From an uncultured Candidatus Poseidoniales archaeon (GTDB lineage: Archaea; Thermoplasmatota; Poseidoniia; Poseidoniales; Poseidoniaceae), in assembly GCA_905182715.1 (NCBI GenBank), contig CAJJCP010000007.1:29756-93755 (forward strand): a stretch of DNA of 64,000 nt, in the 5' to 3' direction. Under the pieces are notes generated by a model. It was not told the origin of the DNA and searched no databases. It worked only from the letters and a program-made list of their open reading frames with translations. Positions 53,890 to 62,862 of the stretch are shown one piece after another; position 1 is the stretch's first letter, and each line of letters opens with the position of its first letter. The position numbers and the translations under genes are program-made.

Positions 53890-56800
53890 TCTTCTTCCTC
53901 CATCATTTTCTCAAACGCATCGTCAAGAGCAACCATGCAAATGGCATGATATTTGTGCAGTCGAAGCGATAAATAGTTTCTCGGCCCCATTTGCATAACA
54001 TCCCGCAACAGAATCGTTTCATCATTGCCCCAAGCGTTGGTATGATTCAATAATTGATGAATCGATGATTGAATGGTTTGATCATTTCTTTCCTTCAAAC
54101 CGAAACCGCTGGCATACATTGTACCTCGATGGGTTGAGAATCGGGTTAGGAAAAGTAAGTTCCCAAGAAATAGATTCAATTTTGAGTCATCTAGCATTCC
54201 CACCTCTTGGCTACCCAGAACTCGCTTTCGGCGAAGGTTACCCATTTCCGTGATCACTTCACCGGGGGGATAGATAATTGGCTCGTCGGCCAATAATGAA
54301 CCCACGTTTGGGTATAATGCCGTTTTGATTTCGTCTCGAGCATTGCCAAGTAAACGAATGAGTCTTTGAGTGTCGTCACTACGAGGGGGCTCTAGTTCTC
54401 CTCGTGAAAGGAGCGAATGGATTGCAGAGGTGTATCGTCTCAACAGTTTACGCGCAGATACTTTTTCTATTGCTGCGTTTTTATCAGATCTCCATTCGGG
54501 TTTTTGACCGAAATTAAGATCCCATTGCTCTGCTTCACTCTGTTCGCCCACTCCATTCCATGGGTTGAGGAGTGTGCCAGTTACTCGCTCTTTCAATGCT
54601 TCAATTCTAGACTTCAACTCATCGAGGTCCATGTCAAACGTTGTAGCAAGTTGCTGAATTCCGCTCTCGCTTTGAATCGACATGTTTTTCAAATACGCAA
54701 GGCGAATACCGATCTTTTTGAGAAGTTGAAGAAGAGTTTTCTTGGAGCCTTGATCAATGCTATTTGTGACAAGACGGATACTTTGTTGACTCTCATCTGC
54801 TGAATCTACACATAAATCCCAACCACCCTTACCCAAATGTATTTGTCCCCCTGTGAACACTTGGCAAGGATGGTTGATTTCTCTTTCCCCAAGTTGAGGG
54901 ATGAATGGTTCGAAGCCTGATTGATTTTCCATTTGTGCTGATTTGAGCGCAATTATCAGTTGAGCAAAGCCCCATTTTGAGTTTACGTCTACCCCTTCGG
55001 TGTTTGTTTCTGCACTTTCTAGCACACCTCTGAAATTCGCCTTTCCAATTGTATATTCAGCAGCACCATCACATTCCAGGAGTTCGACAAGGTTTTGATC
55101 CAAAATGCAAATACGACTATCTTTACCAGGAATCGCCCATGAACAGGCATCTACTGTTTGACTTTCGCTTTGAATATTAAATAATGCGATTGCATTTTGA
55201 TTGCTCATGAAAGCATAGTGTGTGTTGATTCTGCAGTTTCTTCCCATGCGACGAAAATCGTCGTATGGCACTCGGTATTGAAACACAGCTGGATTTGGGG
55301 GAAGGTTTTTTGAGGCGTAGAATAGATTCCATTTTTCCTCGTTTGTATCTAATCCATCGATTACTTCAAGAACACTTTGCCAAGTTTGGGCTTGGACGCC
55401 TTGTAAAGAGGATCTTAGAGCAGATAGTGCAACTCCCTCCTCCTCTAAAACAGAATCCTGGATAGCGTTCTCAAGTAGAGCCAGAATCGCATTTTTATGG
55501 TCTACACCAATGCCTACTTGGTTATCGTCCAACAGTCTGAACACGCTAGAATCACTAAGAAGACTAGAATCAAGGAGTTGAACCATTTTAGCAAATCCAA
55601 TTAGTAAAATTGTTCCGAAATCTGTATCTTGTTCAACTATTTCATCGATCACTTTGTGAACTCCTCTACATAAACCTAAACGTAATATGTCGTCTGCAGG
55701 TAGAATATCCACTTTAATTTCAGAATAATGAACTAATTCCAGATCTTCAACCATTCCTAAATATTCCCATTCCTCTTCATCTTCATTCATTAGCGAAATG
55801 ATCCATGGAATTGCTTCGTATGATGGCGTTTCTGAAAACCCACACATTCCTAAATCTGTAAGTGGTTGACTTTCTCCAAATGGTATCAATTGCTGGCTAT
55901 CAAATGCAGGTTGTCTTTGTCTTGTGGTACGTACAGAGGCTCTTTTGATTGAATACATCCCTCGAGATCCTGCTCGGTTCACTCGTATGAATGATGCATT
56001 TAGACGGGGGTAATTTACTATCCGTTCTTGGTTTATCATAGCAACTAATCGTAAATTTTGAATAAATTCATTATCCTGAGGCCACTCAAAATGGATTAGC
56101 AGTTCTTTTATCCCTATTTCACGAACTAAAACATTTTTTTGCCTTTGGTTTCTGTTGCCGTTCAAGTTCAGTACATGTCCGTAAAAATTAGAATAATATG
56201 ATGCAAGATTTGCATTCACTCCGGCGGCACTTTCTGCCCAATTTGGTCTTAGAAAAATATCGCTTTCTTGATTATAATCTCCTCTATCGTTGTATGTGAC
56301 TTCTTTTGGAAGTGTATTGCTGTGACTCGTCACACTGAGCGTGGGGATTTTGGTCCAATTTTGAGTCTTTAAATTATCTAGTATTATTTCAGTTTGCGGG
56401 TATGGATTAACCACTAAAACTGCCGAATTATCAAATTCAGTTCTGTAAGACGGTTTTTCGAAAAAATCTGATATAACCGATATAATCTTTTCTGAATTTA
56501 TTGGTTCACCCATTATTGCAAAATAACTCCTCTCAGTCAAGATTTCGACCAGGCTTTGGAGAATCACATCAGCATTATCTTCACAACCGGGGCAATTTGG
56601 CATAATTCCATGTTCAAGTTGCTCAGACTCAACAAATCCGCCGCAACCCTCACCATTGTATGTGCAAAAGTATTGTCTCTCACTTAGATCACGAGATAAA
56701 TAGATTCTATTATTACTGCTAATCTGAGTGTAGTTTTCTGCATTGACACCCCTCCACAAGCCGATTCCAGTACCGGTAGTCTGTTGAGTGTTAATATTCC

Positions 56801-58151
56801 AAGCAGTGAGTGTATTTGTTAAAATAGTCCAATTTTTCTTATATTTCAAATCTTTAGGAAGGATTGCTAACTCTTCTCGAGAGAGTCGAATAGTGTGATC
56901 AGAATCGTTGTACAGTGCTTTCACTTTAGCGACAAAGAAAGAACAATCTTGCGAGTTATTTACATGTGACGAAACAGAATCGATCACATCATTTGGAATT
57001 ACGATTTGGTCTCGAATGATTCGTTCCATCAATCGATCAAACCACCATTCATCTGATGCCTCGGCGGGAACGGTAAGGCAATAAAAACCGTCAAACTCAA
57101 TCCATTTATCTTTCTTTTGATTGTATTTATGTGAAATTTGATTGTCTTCATCTATGAATCTCAGTGATGAGTCAATTGCATAATTTTTCATTTGGCCCAA
57201 AATGTCACAGTCATGTGGCTCTTGGCCAAATATAAAGTCTTTAACATTGGCTTCAACCGGTATTTCATACCAGTCTTGATGAACGACTCTCGGGTAATCA
57301 TTAACTAATTCCTCGAGTAGGTTTGCTTCACTCAGAATAGTATATAATTTGTTTTTCCCAATTTCTGGGATTGTCCAGGTTAGAGGGGCGTTTTCTTCAT
57401 TCAATATTTCAAGATCATCCTGGGCGATGGAGTATGGGATGAAATCAAACTGCTCCAGCATCACCTCTTCTCGCTCTTGAATCCATTCACACAAGCTCAT
57501 CCCGTCATCAATCTTCCAAAAGGCGGGGATTCTGCGAATAAGGTTGGCATTAATTAACTCACCACTGTAGTTGCAATATATTGTGCGACCTCCGAATATA
57601 TCATTGTAATTTTGAGGATTAACTCTCCAATCTAAAACTTCATTTCTCTCATGTTTGAATAGTATTCCATGGAATGGATTTATGAGAGGGTGTCGAATGT
57701 CCGATTCAAACATCACATCAAATGGTGTTGATTTGTTTAGTAACGAAAGGTCTTCATTTTGATGAAGATAATTTGCTAATTGAGGAGCACATTTCGAGAC
57801 GATAAACTGAAGCAATGCTGCATTTGCTTTTTTTGCAATTTCATCGTTTTTTAACTCTTTACGCGTTGGAGAAAGAATAAATGGACCGTCAATGATCCAA
57901 TTTGATTTATGATATAATTTCTCTTGTGGCCACCCAGTAGCAGTGGTAATTTCGGCCATTGAAAATAACCATGGAGAATTCACTGAAATTTGGTTTAGGT
58001 TCATTCCAAGAGTTACACGTTTTTGAACATACCAATCTTTAGGTTCTACCATTAGCCACGGATTTTGGTCTTGATTTTGTAAAGATGAATAGTGTCGCTT
58101 TTCTCCTTCGATGTATTCAGTGATTGCGCTGCTAACTTCTTCTGATTCCAT
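53886..58151 (-). CDS. Giant (1421 aa) protein of unknown family in the DISARM-like operon
   Basis: I recognise no enzymatic family. Visible features: an N-terminal region with DIRHPLINPFHGILF (about 151-165), a single zinc ribbon at about 494-529 (CTYNGEGC and PNCPGC, Cys 496, 503, 520, 523) that closely resembles two ribbons in the GHKL neighbour, a helical middle (about 880-960), and a C-terminal region with DDTQRLIRLLGNARDEIK and a final acidic EEEE. No membrane segments. Its start overlaps the GHKL stop (TAATG) and its stop overlaps the AIPR start, so translation is coupled on both sides. Presumably a large scaffold or effector working with the ATPase. Confidence 0.8.
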   Translation of the reverse strand: MESEEVSSAITEYIEGEKRHYSSLQNQDQNPWLMVEPKDWYVQKRVTLGMNLNQISVNSPWLFSMAEITTATGWPQEKLYHKSNWIIDGPFILSPTRKELKNDEIAKKANAALLQFIVSKCAPQLANYLHQNEDLSLLNKSTPFDVMFESDIRHPLINPFHGILFKHERNEVLDWRVNPQNYNDIFGGRTIYCNYSGELINANLIRRIPAFWKIDDGMSLCEWIQEREEVMLEQFDFIPYSIAQDDLEILNEENAPLTWTIPEIGKNKLYTILSEANLLEELVNDYPRVVHQDWYEIPVEANVKDFIFGQEPHDCDILGQMKNYAIDSSLRFIDEDNQISHKYNQKKDKWIEFDGFYCLTVPAEASDEWWFDRLMERIIRDQIVIPNDVIDSVSSHVNNSQDCSFFVAKVKALYNDSDHTIRLSREELAILPKDLKYKKNWTILTNTLTAWNINTQQTTGTGIGLWRGVNAENYTQISSNNRIYLSRDLSERQYFCTYNGEGCGGFVESEQLEHGIMPNCPGCEDNADVILQSLVEILTERSYFAIMGEPINSEKIISVISDFFEKPSYRTEFDNSAVLVVNPYPQTEIILDNLKTQNWTKIPTLSVTSHSNTLPKEVTYNDRGDYNQESDIFLRPNWAESAAGVNANLASYYSNFYGHVLNLNGNRNQRQKNVLVREIGIKELLIHFEWPQDNEFIQNLRLVAMINQERIVNYPRLNASFIRVNRAGSRGMYSIKRASVRTTRQRQPAFDSQQLIPFGESQPLTDLGMCGFSETPSYEAIPWIISLMNEDEEEWEYLGMVEDLELVHYSEIKVDILPADDILRLGLCRGVHKVIDEIVEQDTDFGTILLIGFAKMVQLLDSSLLSDSSVFRLLDDNQVGIGVDHKNAILALLENAIQDSVLEEEGVALSALRSSLQGVQAQTWQSVLEVIDGLDTNEEKWNLFYASKNLPPNPAVFQYRVPYDDFRRMGRNCRINTHYAFMSNQNAIALFNIQSESQTVDACSWAIPGKDSRICILDQNLVELLECDGAAEYTIGKANFRGVLESAETNTEGVDVNSKWGFAQLIIALKSAQMENQSGFEPFIPQLGEREINHPCQVFTGGQIHLGKGGWDLCVDSADESQQSIRLVTNSIDQGSKKTLLQLLKKIGIRLAYLKNMSIQSESGIQQLATTFDMDLDELKSRIEALKERVTGTLLNPWNGVGEQSEAEQWDLNFGQKPEWRSDKNAAIEKVSARKLLRRYTSAIHSLLSRGELEPPRSDDTQRLIRLLGNARDEIKTALYPNVGSLLADEPIIYPPGEVITEMGNLRRKRVLGSQEVGMLDDSKLNLFLGNLLFLTRFSTHRGTMYASGFGLKERNDQTIQSSIHQLLNHTNAWGNDETILLRDVMQMGPRNYLSLRLHKYHAICMVALDDAFEKMMEEEE
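56565..56672 (-). repeat. Zinc-ribbon copy in the 1421-aa protein
   Basis: Encodes YFCTYNGEGCGG and later MPNCPGCEDNADV. It shares the CTYxxxC ... PxCPxCxDxxDV frame with the two ribbons at the C-terminus of the GHKL protein (58205-58435). Confidence 0.7.
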
Positions 58152-59326
58152 TATTTGTGATCGAATGCCATAATTCGTTCTTCAGTGATTCTCTCTTTAC
58201 GGATTACATCGTTACTATCTCCACACTCTGGACAGTCTGGTACTAGCGAATCTGGACCGTCTGGTGCTGCCGAGAAAGGAACATCTCCGCAATCATCATA
58301 TGTACAACAATATTGAAAAAGCAAATCATCATCACAAGGAATACGTTCAACATCAGAGTTATCTCCACACTCTGGACAGTCAGGTATAAGCTCGAAGGGA
58401 ATTGGTTCACAACTTTCATAGGTGCAAATAAATTTATTTAAAGAGATTGTAGATGCCAAGTCAGTTTTTGTGAATGATTCAAATATTTCTTGATTAATAG
58501 CAGGATTCTCTAATGTTTCCAAAGTATTCACTTCATGTATGATTTCAACTTCATCCCCCATCAAATTGATTTTTATAGTCACTCCATGATGTGCGAAACG
58601 TATCATAGGCAACCATTCATCAACGATCTCTTCAATCGAAGGATGTTTGAACTCATCAGTTGGTTCTGAAAACCTAAATGATGTTTTTCGAATACTAGGT
58701 TCACTGTTTTCAGGAGCCTCTGTGCCCTTTAAATGTAAAGTTTCTTGATTGTATCCATCGCCTTCAAACCGATATCCAATCTGAATTTTTTGATTGCCGT
58801 CCGAATGTTCATGTTTAATTCCTTCAAAGAAAAGCATCCATCCCTTAAAACCAATACCAAATCGTCCTTCGGAATTAAAAGATCCCCTTTTAGTAGTCAT
58901 TCCCGGAGCATATAGAGACGCCATTTCTCCCTCAGGAGAGGTCGGTGTAGGTCCTTTAAATGACCTCCCATCATGGGAAAATACCATTCCTGAATCATCG
59001 ATTATTAACTCAATCGTTAAGTGTTCATCATTCATAACTGAATCCAATGCATTTTGACATAATTCCCTAATGTATTGCGTAAATGGAAAACTTCCTTGTG
59101 CTTCTTCCCTTGAAACAAGATGTCTGATTTGATTTCTATAACCGAGTTCAAAAGTACTCGCATCCTGAATAATTTTTCGAGCTAACCACCAACTGGCAGT
59201 TTGGAAAGAATTCTCTGGTCTTTGTATAATTGTCCAGATATTTGCGTCGGGATTGTTTCGGTTCTCTAGAGCTTGGTCGTACCATTGGCTTACTTCAGGT
59301 TTCCATCCATAATCTTCTGAATTCAT
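58151..59326 (-). CDS. GHKL (Hsp90-like) ATPase with two C-terminal zinc ribbons
   Basis: 391 aa. The ATP-binding fold is marked by RELCQNALDS (E88 and N92), DDSGMVFSHDGRSF (D111, G113; HDG replaces HNG) and GRFGIGFKGW (about 154-163). This resembles the Hsp90/MORC-type GHKL proteins rather than histidine kinases; no phosphoacceptor His region exists. Residues about 298-326 and 338-374 are two related zinc ribbons (CTYESC..PDCPECGD and CTYDDC..PDCPECGD). Nucleotide-driven dimer closure would be the expected mechanism. ATGA overlap with the helicase upstream and TAATG overlap with the giant gene downstream indicate stoichiometric co-production. Confidence 0.88.
   Translation of the reverse strand: MNSEDYGWKPEVSQWYDQALENRNNPDANIWTIIQRPENSFQTASWWLARKIIQDASTFELGYRNQIRHLVSREEAQGSFPFTQYIRELCQNALDSVMNDEHLTIELIIDDSGMVFSHDGRSFKGPTPTSPEGEMASLYAPGMTTKRGSFNSEGRFGIGFKGWMLFFEGIKHEHSDGNQKIQIGYRFEGDGYNQETLHLKGTEAPENSEPSIRKTSFRFSEPTDEFKHPSIEEIVDEWLPMIRFAHHGVTIKINLMGDEVEIIHEVNTLETLENPAINQEIFESFTKTDLASTISLNKFICTYESCEPIPFELIPDCPECGDNSDVERIPCDDDLLFQYCCTYDDCGDVPFSAAPDGPDSLVPDCPECGDSNDVIRKERITEERIMAFDHK
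58205..58435 (-). repeat. Tandem zinc-ribbon repeat at the end of the GHKL ATPase
   Basis: Two copies with the frame xxCTYxxC, P-F, PDCPECGDxxDV (repeat 1 at about 58349-58435, repeat 2 at about 58205-58315). The second has an 8-residue insertion (PDGPDSLV). A third copy sits in the neighbouring giant protein. Confidence 0.75.
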
Positions 59327-62300
59327 TTTAATCTCTCCACAATAGCAATCGGTGTAAGGGTATTAGAAAACCCCCTAAGGGTTTCTATTTCTTCATCTCG
59401 CTGTACAATGTCTTCCCCAAGACCTTCAATGCGAGCAACGCGCCGATTATGCCCCTCATGATCTTCCCCGCATTCCTCGATTTTATTTTGGATTGCGTTT
59501 TTCTCTCGGTTTTTCTCTTCGTTTCGTCTGCGTAGATCGTCGATTCTTTGAGCGACATGCTGCTGCCCAATTTGATCCCCAAGTTCATCAAGTAGAAGGG
59601 GCTCAATGGAAGAGATATCTTCTTGAATGAAAAGGGACTTCATGGATTGGAAGACAATCGACCATGCTTGCCTTTCAACGCCATCTCCCTCATCGGCGAA
59701 GAGTTGCTCACCTTCGAGTGAGATAATTCTCAAACCTCGGTCATGGAAATTGGAGCCCCCTCCAATGGTCAAGTTAGAAATTTCTTTATTGATTGCGAGA
59801 ACGCATTTATCGACAGGAAAATCGATGGATATTCGAATCAACTTCTCTATTTTACCACATTCATCTAAAACTCCAGGGAATAATTGAGCAGAAACTTGTG
59901 AGAGATTCGGCAACAGGTCCATGCCGGGTGAGAGTGATTCCCAGGAGCAAGCATACGTCAATGCATCAGCATGGTTTGGGATTTTTGGTGAAAACTTCCT
60001 TGAGAGTGCGGGGGAAATCATTTCGAGATCTCGTACATTTCGAATTCGTGTATCGCCGAGAGTAAGACGAGGGGGCCAGGGTTCAGTCTCGCTCACATGT
60101 CCGTTTTGCAAAATGGTCTCGCTGCTTCGAAGGAACTGTTCAGAAACACAATATTCGGATATAGCGGCACATCTAAGCCTCTCCGCTTCCTTTAACCGAG
60201 GGCCAGGCCAATGGTTTTGATCCTCGCCCCCGTGAAACATCACATCCAAGTGATTCAGTTCGTCATCCATCAGATGGGGTGAATGAGCAGAACCACCCGG
60301 GTGAATTTCAATCTCATCAGCCCCCTCTGGGATATATGATCGCTCTGATAGACCTAAACTTTCGGCTGCTTGTTCATATCTGGTATTGATTGTCTCTTCA
60401 AGCGTTTCGTGGTGTGGAATATCGTCACAAATCATGTGTATCACAGAATAATGCCTTCGAGTTGAATCACTGCTGATTCTTCGATCAAGCCTCCATGTTC
60501 GTTGCTCCATTCGTTGTGGATTTGGATTTAAATCCCAATGAACCAATGTGGAGGCCCATTCCATATCGAGGCCAACCTCGCCAGCAGCTGTGCAAATCAA
60601 AATTGGGTAGTGATTCTCCTTTCCAGACAATCGCTCACATTCCTCTAAGCGTCTTTTCGCATTATTGACATCGGTGCTTCCGGTCAATTCGAAGAGATCC
60701 AATTGAACCCCATCAACAACAGAATGCCGAAGATTAATTTCCCATTTGAGACTGTCAATCGTTCCACGCCAATCAGTGAATATTACGCAACCGCGCTGGG
60801 TGACCCGACCGGGAAGGCCTTCGTCTTGGTGTGCCAAATCTACCCGGATTTGGTCGACGAGTCGTTCGATTCGCGGGTCTGCCATAGTTTGAACGTGTGC
60901 CCAAAAACCTAACGATTGCTGATTTGTGAAATCCCAAGTCACAGGCTTTTCTTTTGTCCCACAGTATCGTGGTTCACCACTTTCATCCGTGTTCTTTGGG
61001 TTCTTTCGATGCGAACAAACTATGCGCGTGGATTGATTGAGGGTCTTGAGCAAACCGACTACCTTGTCGTTTCTTCGTATTTCGGACAGAAAGTAAAGAA
61101 TGTCTTCTCCAATTGATAATCGCTCTGTTCGCTCCTTACGAATCCTGAATTGTTGCTGTTCATCCACATGGCGAGGAATAAGGTCCACCCGAAGTACCAT
61201 GCTCAAGTGTCGACCATAGGGGTGCAAATCTCGAACACGCCGAAGTGCATGACTTGGTGTGAGGGTTGTGCTTCCATCGCAAATTGAATCGAACCAGTGA
61301 ATTAATGAATCAATTTCGGCCTGGCTGAATTCATTCCACTGTTTTGGGTATTGTTCATCGCGAAGCATTGTCAATAAAGGCATCAACAATTCGGCAGGGC
61401 ATGACGTAGTGGCATCGTTGGCATTACGCGCCCATGTAGTAACGGCAGCAAGTGATTTTTGCCATTCGTGATTCATTTCGCCATTTATACTATTCGTATC
61501 TTGTTTCCACTGACTTTCTGAACCGAGCATGGCAAGAATATATTCTATTTCTTTAGTGTGAATGTTAATTGGAGTAGCTGTTACGCCAATTGCAAAACGT
61601 GCCTTAGCGCAGGTTTGTTGCAATACCTCGGCTTGAACAGTTGGGGTGAATATCTCTTCCTCATCTACAATATTCCCCAAACCTTCTTCATCACCGCCCT
61701 CTTCATTTTCTTCAAGCGTCATTCCAGTTCGACCTTGATGCGCTTCATCGATCACGACACATAGGGGAGTGATTTCATTTTCACGTCCACTCCAATGGTA
61801 GATCCAAGAAAATTTCGACATGATGACAATCTGGTTATGATGTTGTATTGGGTCAAAGAACCGTGCGCTATTGAGCATTTGAACACGGTCAGGATCGTCA
61901 GAAAAAACGGCTTGTAAATGATCAAGCCAATGCTCTTTGAGCAACGGCGGCACAAGAATTAAGACAGGGCCCTTTGCATCTTGTTGAATCGTTGTCCAGC
62001 GAACCGCTAAGGAAACTCCGAGTGTTTTTCCGGTTCCCCCTTCATCGGCCACAAGTACTCGCGTCCGACCAAAATTTTCGAGCCCTTCAATATCGTGAAA
62101 CCAATTTGTTGCAAGCATATCGCTTACGAGAAGTTGATGTGAATCGGGGGTGTATTTGCTTCGGTCAATCCCGTCTGCTAAAGGCCACCCCGGGAGAGCA
62201 TGGAGCAAACCACCTACGGCTTGCAACCTCAATTCGTCGAGCTCGGAAAGAGGTTTAGTTCGTCTCCAATCTCCTTCTACACGGTGTGTTGCGCTCTTGA

Positions 62301-62364
62301 GATCATAGCCAAAAACACGTTTTGGTTTGCCATCTAAGAGTCGGAAATCTGATTTGATGGTCAA
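59323..62364 (-). CDS. SNF2-type helicase/translocase (DrmD-like)
   Basis: A 1013-aa superfamily 2 motor. Walker A is ADEGGTGKT (about 107-114), then LILVPPLL (Ia), VVIDEAHQG (DEAH, about 206), GVTATPINIH (III), CTAAGEVGLDMEWA (V) and QRTWRLDR (VI). The Gly-rich Walker A and lone DEAH with QxxxRxxR fit the SNF2/Rad54-like remodelling group, as in DrmD of class 1 DISARM. The C-terminus (about 920-1000) is a charged coiled coil. Fourth cistron seen in the operon, overlapping both neighbours by 4 nt. Confidence 0.88.
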   Translation of the reverse strand: MTIKSDFRLLDGKPKRVFGYDLKSATHRVEGDWRRTKPLSELDELRLQAVGGLLHALPGWPLADGIDRSKYTPDSHQLLVSDMLATNWFHDIEGLENFGRTRVLVADEGGTGKTLGVSLAVRWTTIQQDAKGPVLILVPPLLKEHWLDHLQAVFSDDPDRVQMLNSARFFDPIQHHNQIVIMSKFSWIYHWSGRENEITPLCVVIDEAHQGRTGMTLEENEEGGDEEGLGNIVDEEEIFTPTVQAEVLQQTCAKARFAIGVTATPINIHTKEIEYILAMLGSESQWKQDTNSINGEMNHEWQKSLAAVTTWARNANDATTSCPAELLMPLLTMLRDEQYPKQWNEFSQAEIDSLIHWFDSICDGSTTLTPSHALRRVRDLHPYGRHLSMVLRVDLIPRHVDEQQQFRIRKERTERLSIGEDILYFLSEIRRNDKVVGLLKTLNQSTRIVCSHRKNPKNTDESGEPRYCGTKEKPVTWDFTNQQSLGFWAHVQTMADPRIERLVDQIRVDLAHQDEGLPGRVTQRGCVIFTDWRGTIDSLKWEINLRHSVVDGVQLDLFELTGSTDVNNAKRRLEECERLSGKENHYPILICTAAGEVGLDMEWASTLVHWDLNPNPQRMEQRTWRLDRRISSDSTRRHYSVIHMICDDIPHHETLEETINTRYEQAAESLGLSERSYIPEGADEIEIHPGGSAHSPHLMDDELNHLDVMFHGGEDQNHWPGPRLKEAERLRCAAISEYCVSEQFLRSSETILQNGHVSETEPWPPRLTLGDTRIRNVRDLEMISPALSRKFSPKIPNHADALTYACSWESLSPGMDLLPNLSQVSAQLFPGVLDECGKIEKLIRISIDFPVDKCVLAINKEISNLTIGGGSNFHDRGLRIISLEGEQLFADEGDGVERQAWSIVFQSMKSLFIQEDISSIEPLLLDELGDQIGQQHVAQRIDDLRRRNEEKNREKNAIQNKIEECGEDHEGHNRRVARIEGLGEDIVQRDEEIETLRGFSNTLTPIAIVERLK

Positions 62365-62849
62365 GATATCCCCCCTAAAGCTAAGGTGACTGTGTTACGA
62401 AGAATTTTGACGCTTGGGCCTCGTATTCTGATGCCCATTTCTAAATTTCTGTCTGCGCCACTGTATGTCAAATTCGCAGAACCTACAATCGCTTCTTTAT
62501 TATCAGAGATGATGACTTTAGCGTGCATGCTTCCTTCTACAATGTCGCTGTGCAATTTGACAACCGCTCCAGCTTTTACCAAAGCATGGTACACTGAAGT
62601 CGCTCGTTCATTACCGAAGGTTTGTTTCTTGTCTAAGTGAATAATCACTTCGATCCTCGAGCATTTGGACATTATTCTTTCCGAAATTTCGGTAGAGCTC
62701 AGCATGTATCCGGCGATGAGCAGAGATTCATTTGCACGGTCTATTGTATCTAGGAGATTTTTCCGCATGAGATGCGCACCTTCAATCTCGGATGAAATAA
62801 CTGATGGTCCCAAAAGAACCCTCACTTCATCTGAGTAGTTGGTTGACAT
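62361..62849 (-). CDS. Phospholipase D-fold protein (DrmC-like)
   Basis: A 162-aa protein with one HKD motif: MHAKVIISDNKEAIVGSANL (H109, K111, then S124 and N126 of the GSxN part). Single-motif PLD proteins dimerise to form one active site and often are nucleases (Nuc, BfiI) or DrmC of DISARM. At 162 aa it is shorter than typical DrmC. GGTGGTG precedes the ATG. It follows the DUF1998 gene by 13 bp and overlaps the helicase start by 4 nt. Confidence 0.85.
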   Translation of the reverse strand: MSTNYSDEVRVLLGPSVISSEIEGAHLMRKNLLDTIDRANESLLIAGYMLSSTEISERIMSKCSRIEVIIHLDKKQTFGNERATSVYHALVKAGAVVKLHSDIVEGSMHAKVIISDNKEAIVGSANLTYSGADRNLEMGIRIRGPSVKILRNTVTLALGGIS

Positions 62850-62862
62850 TACACCACCACTC

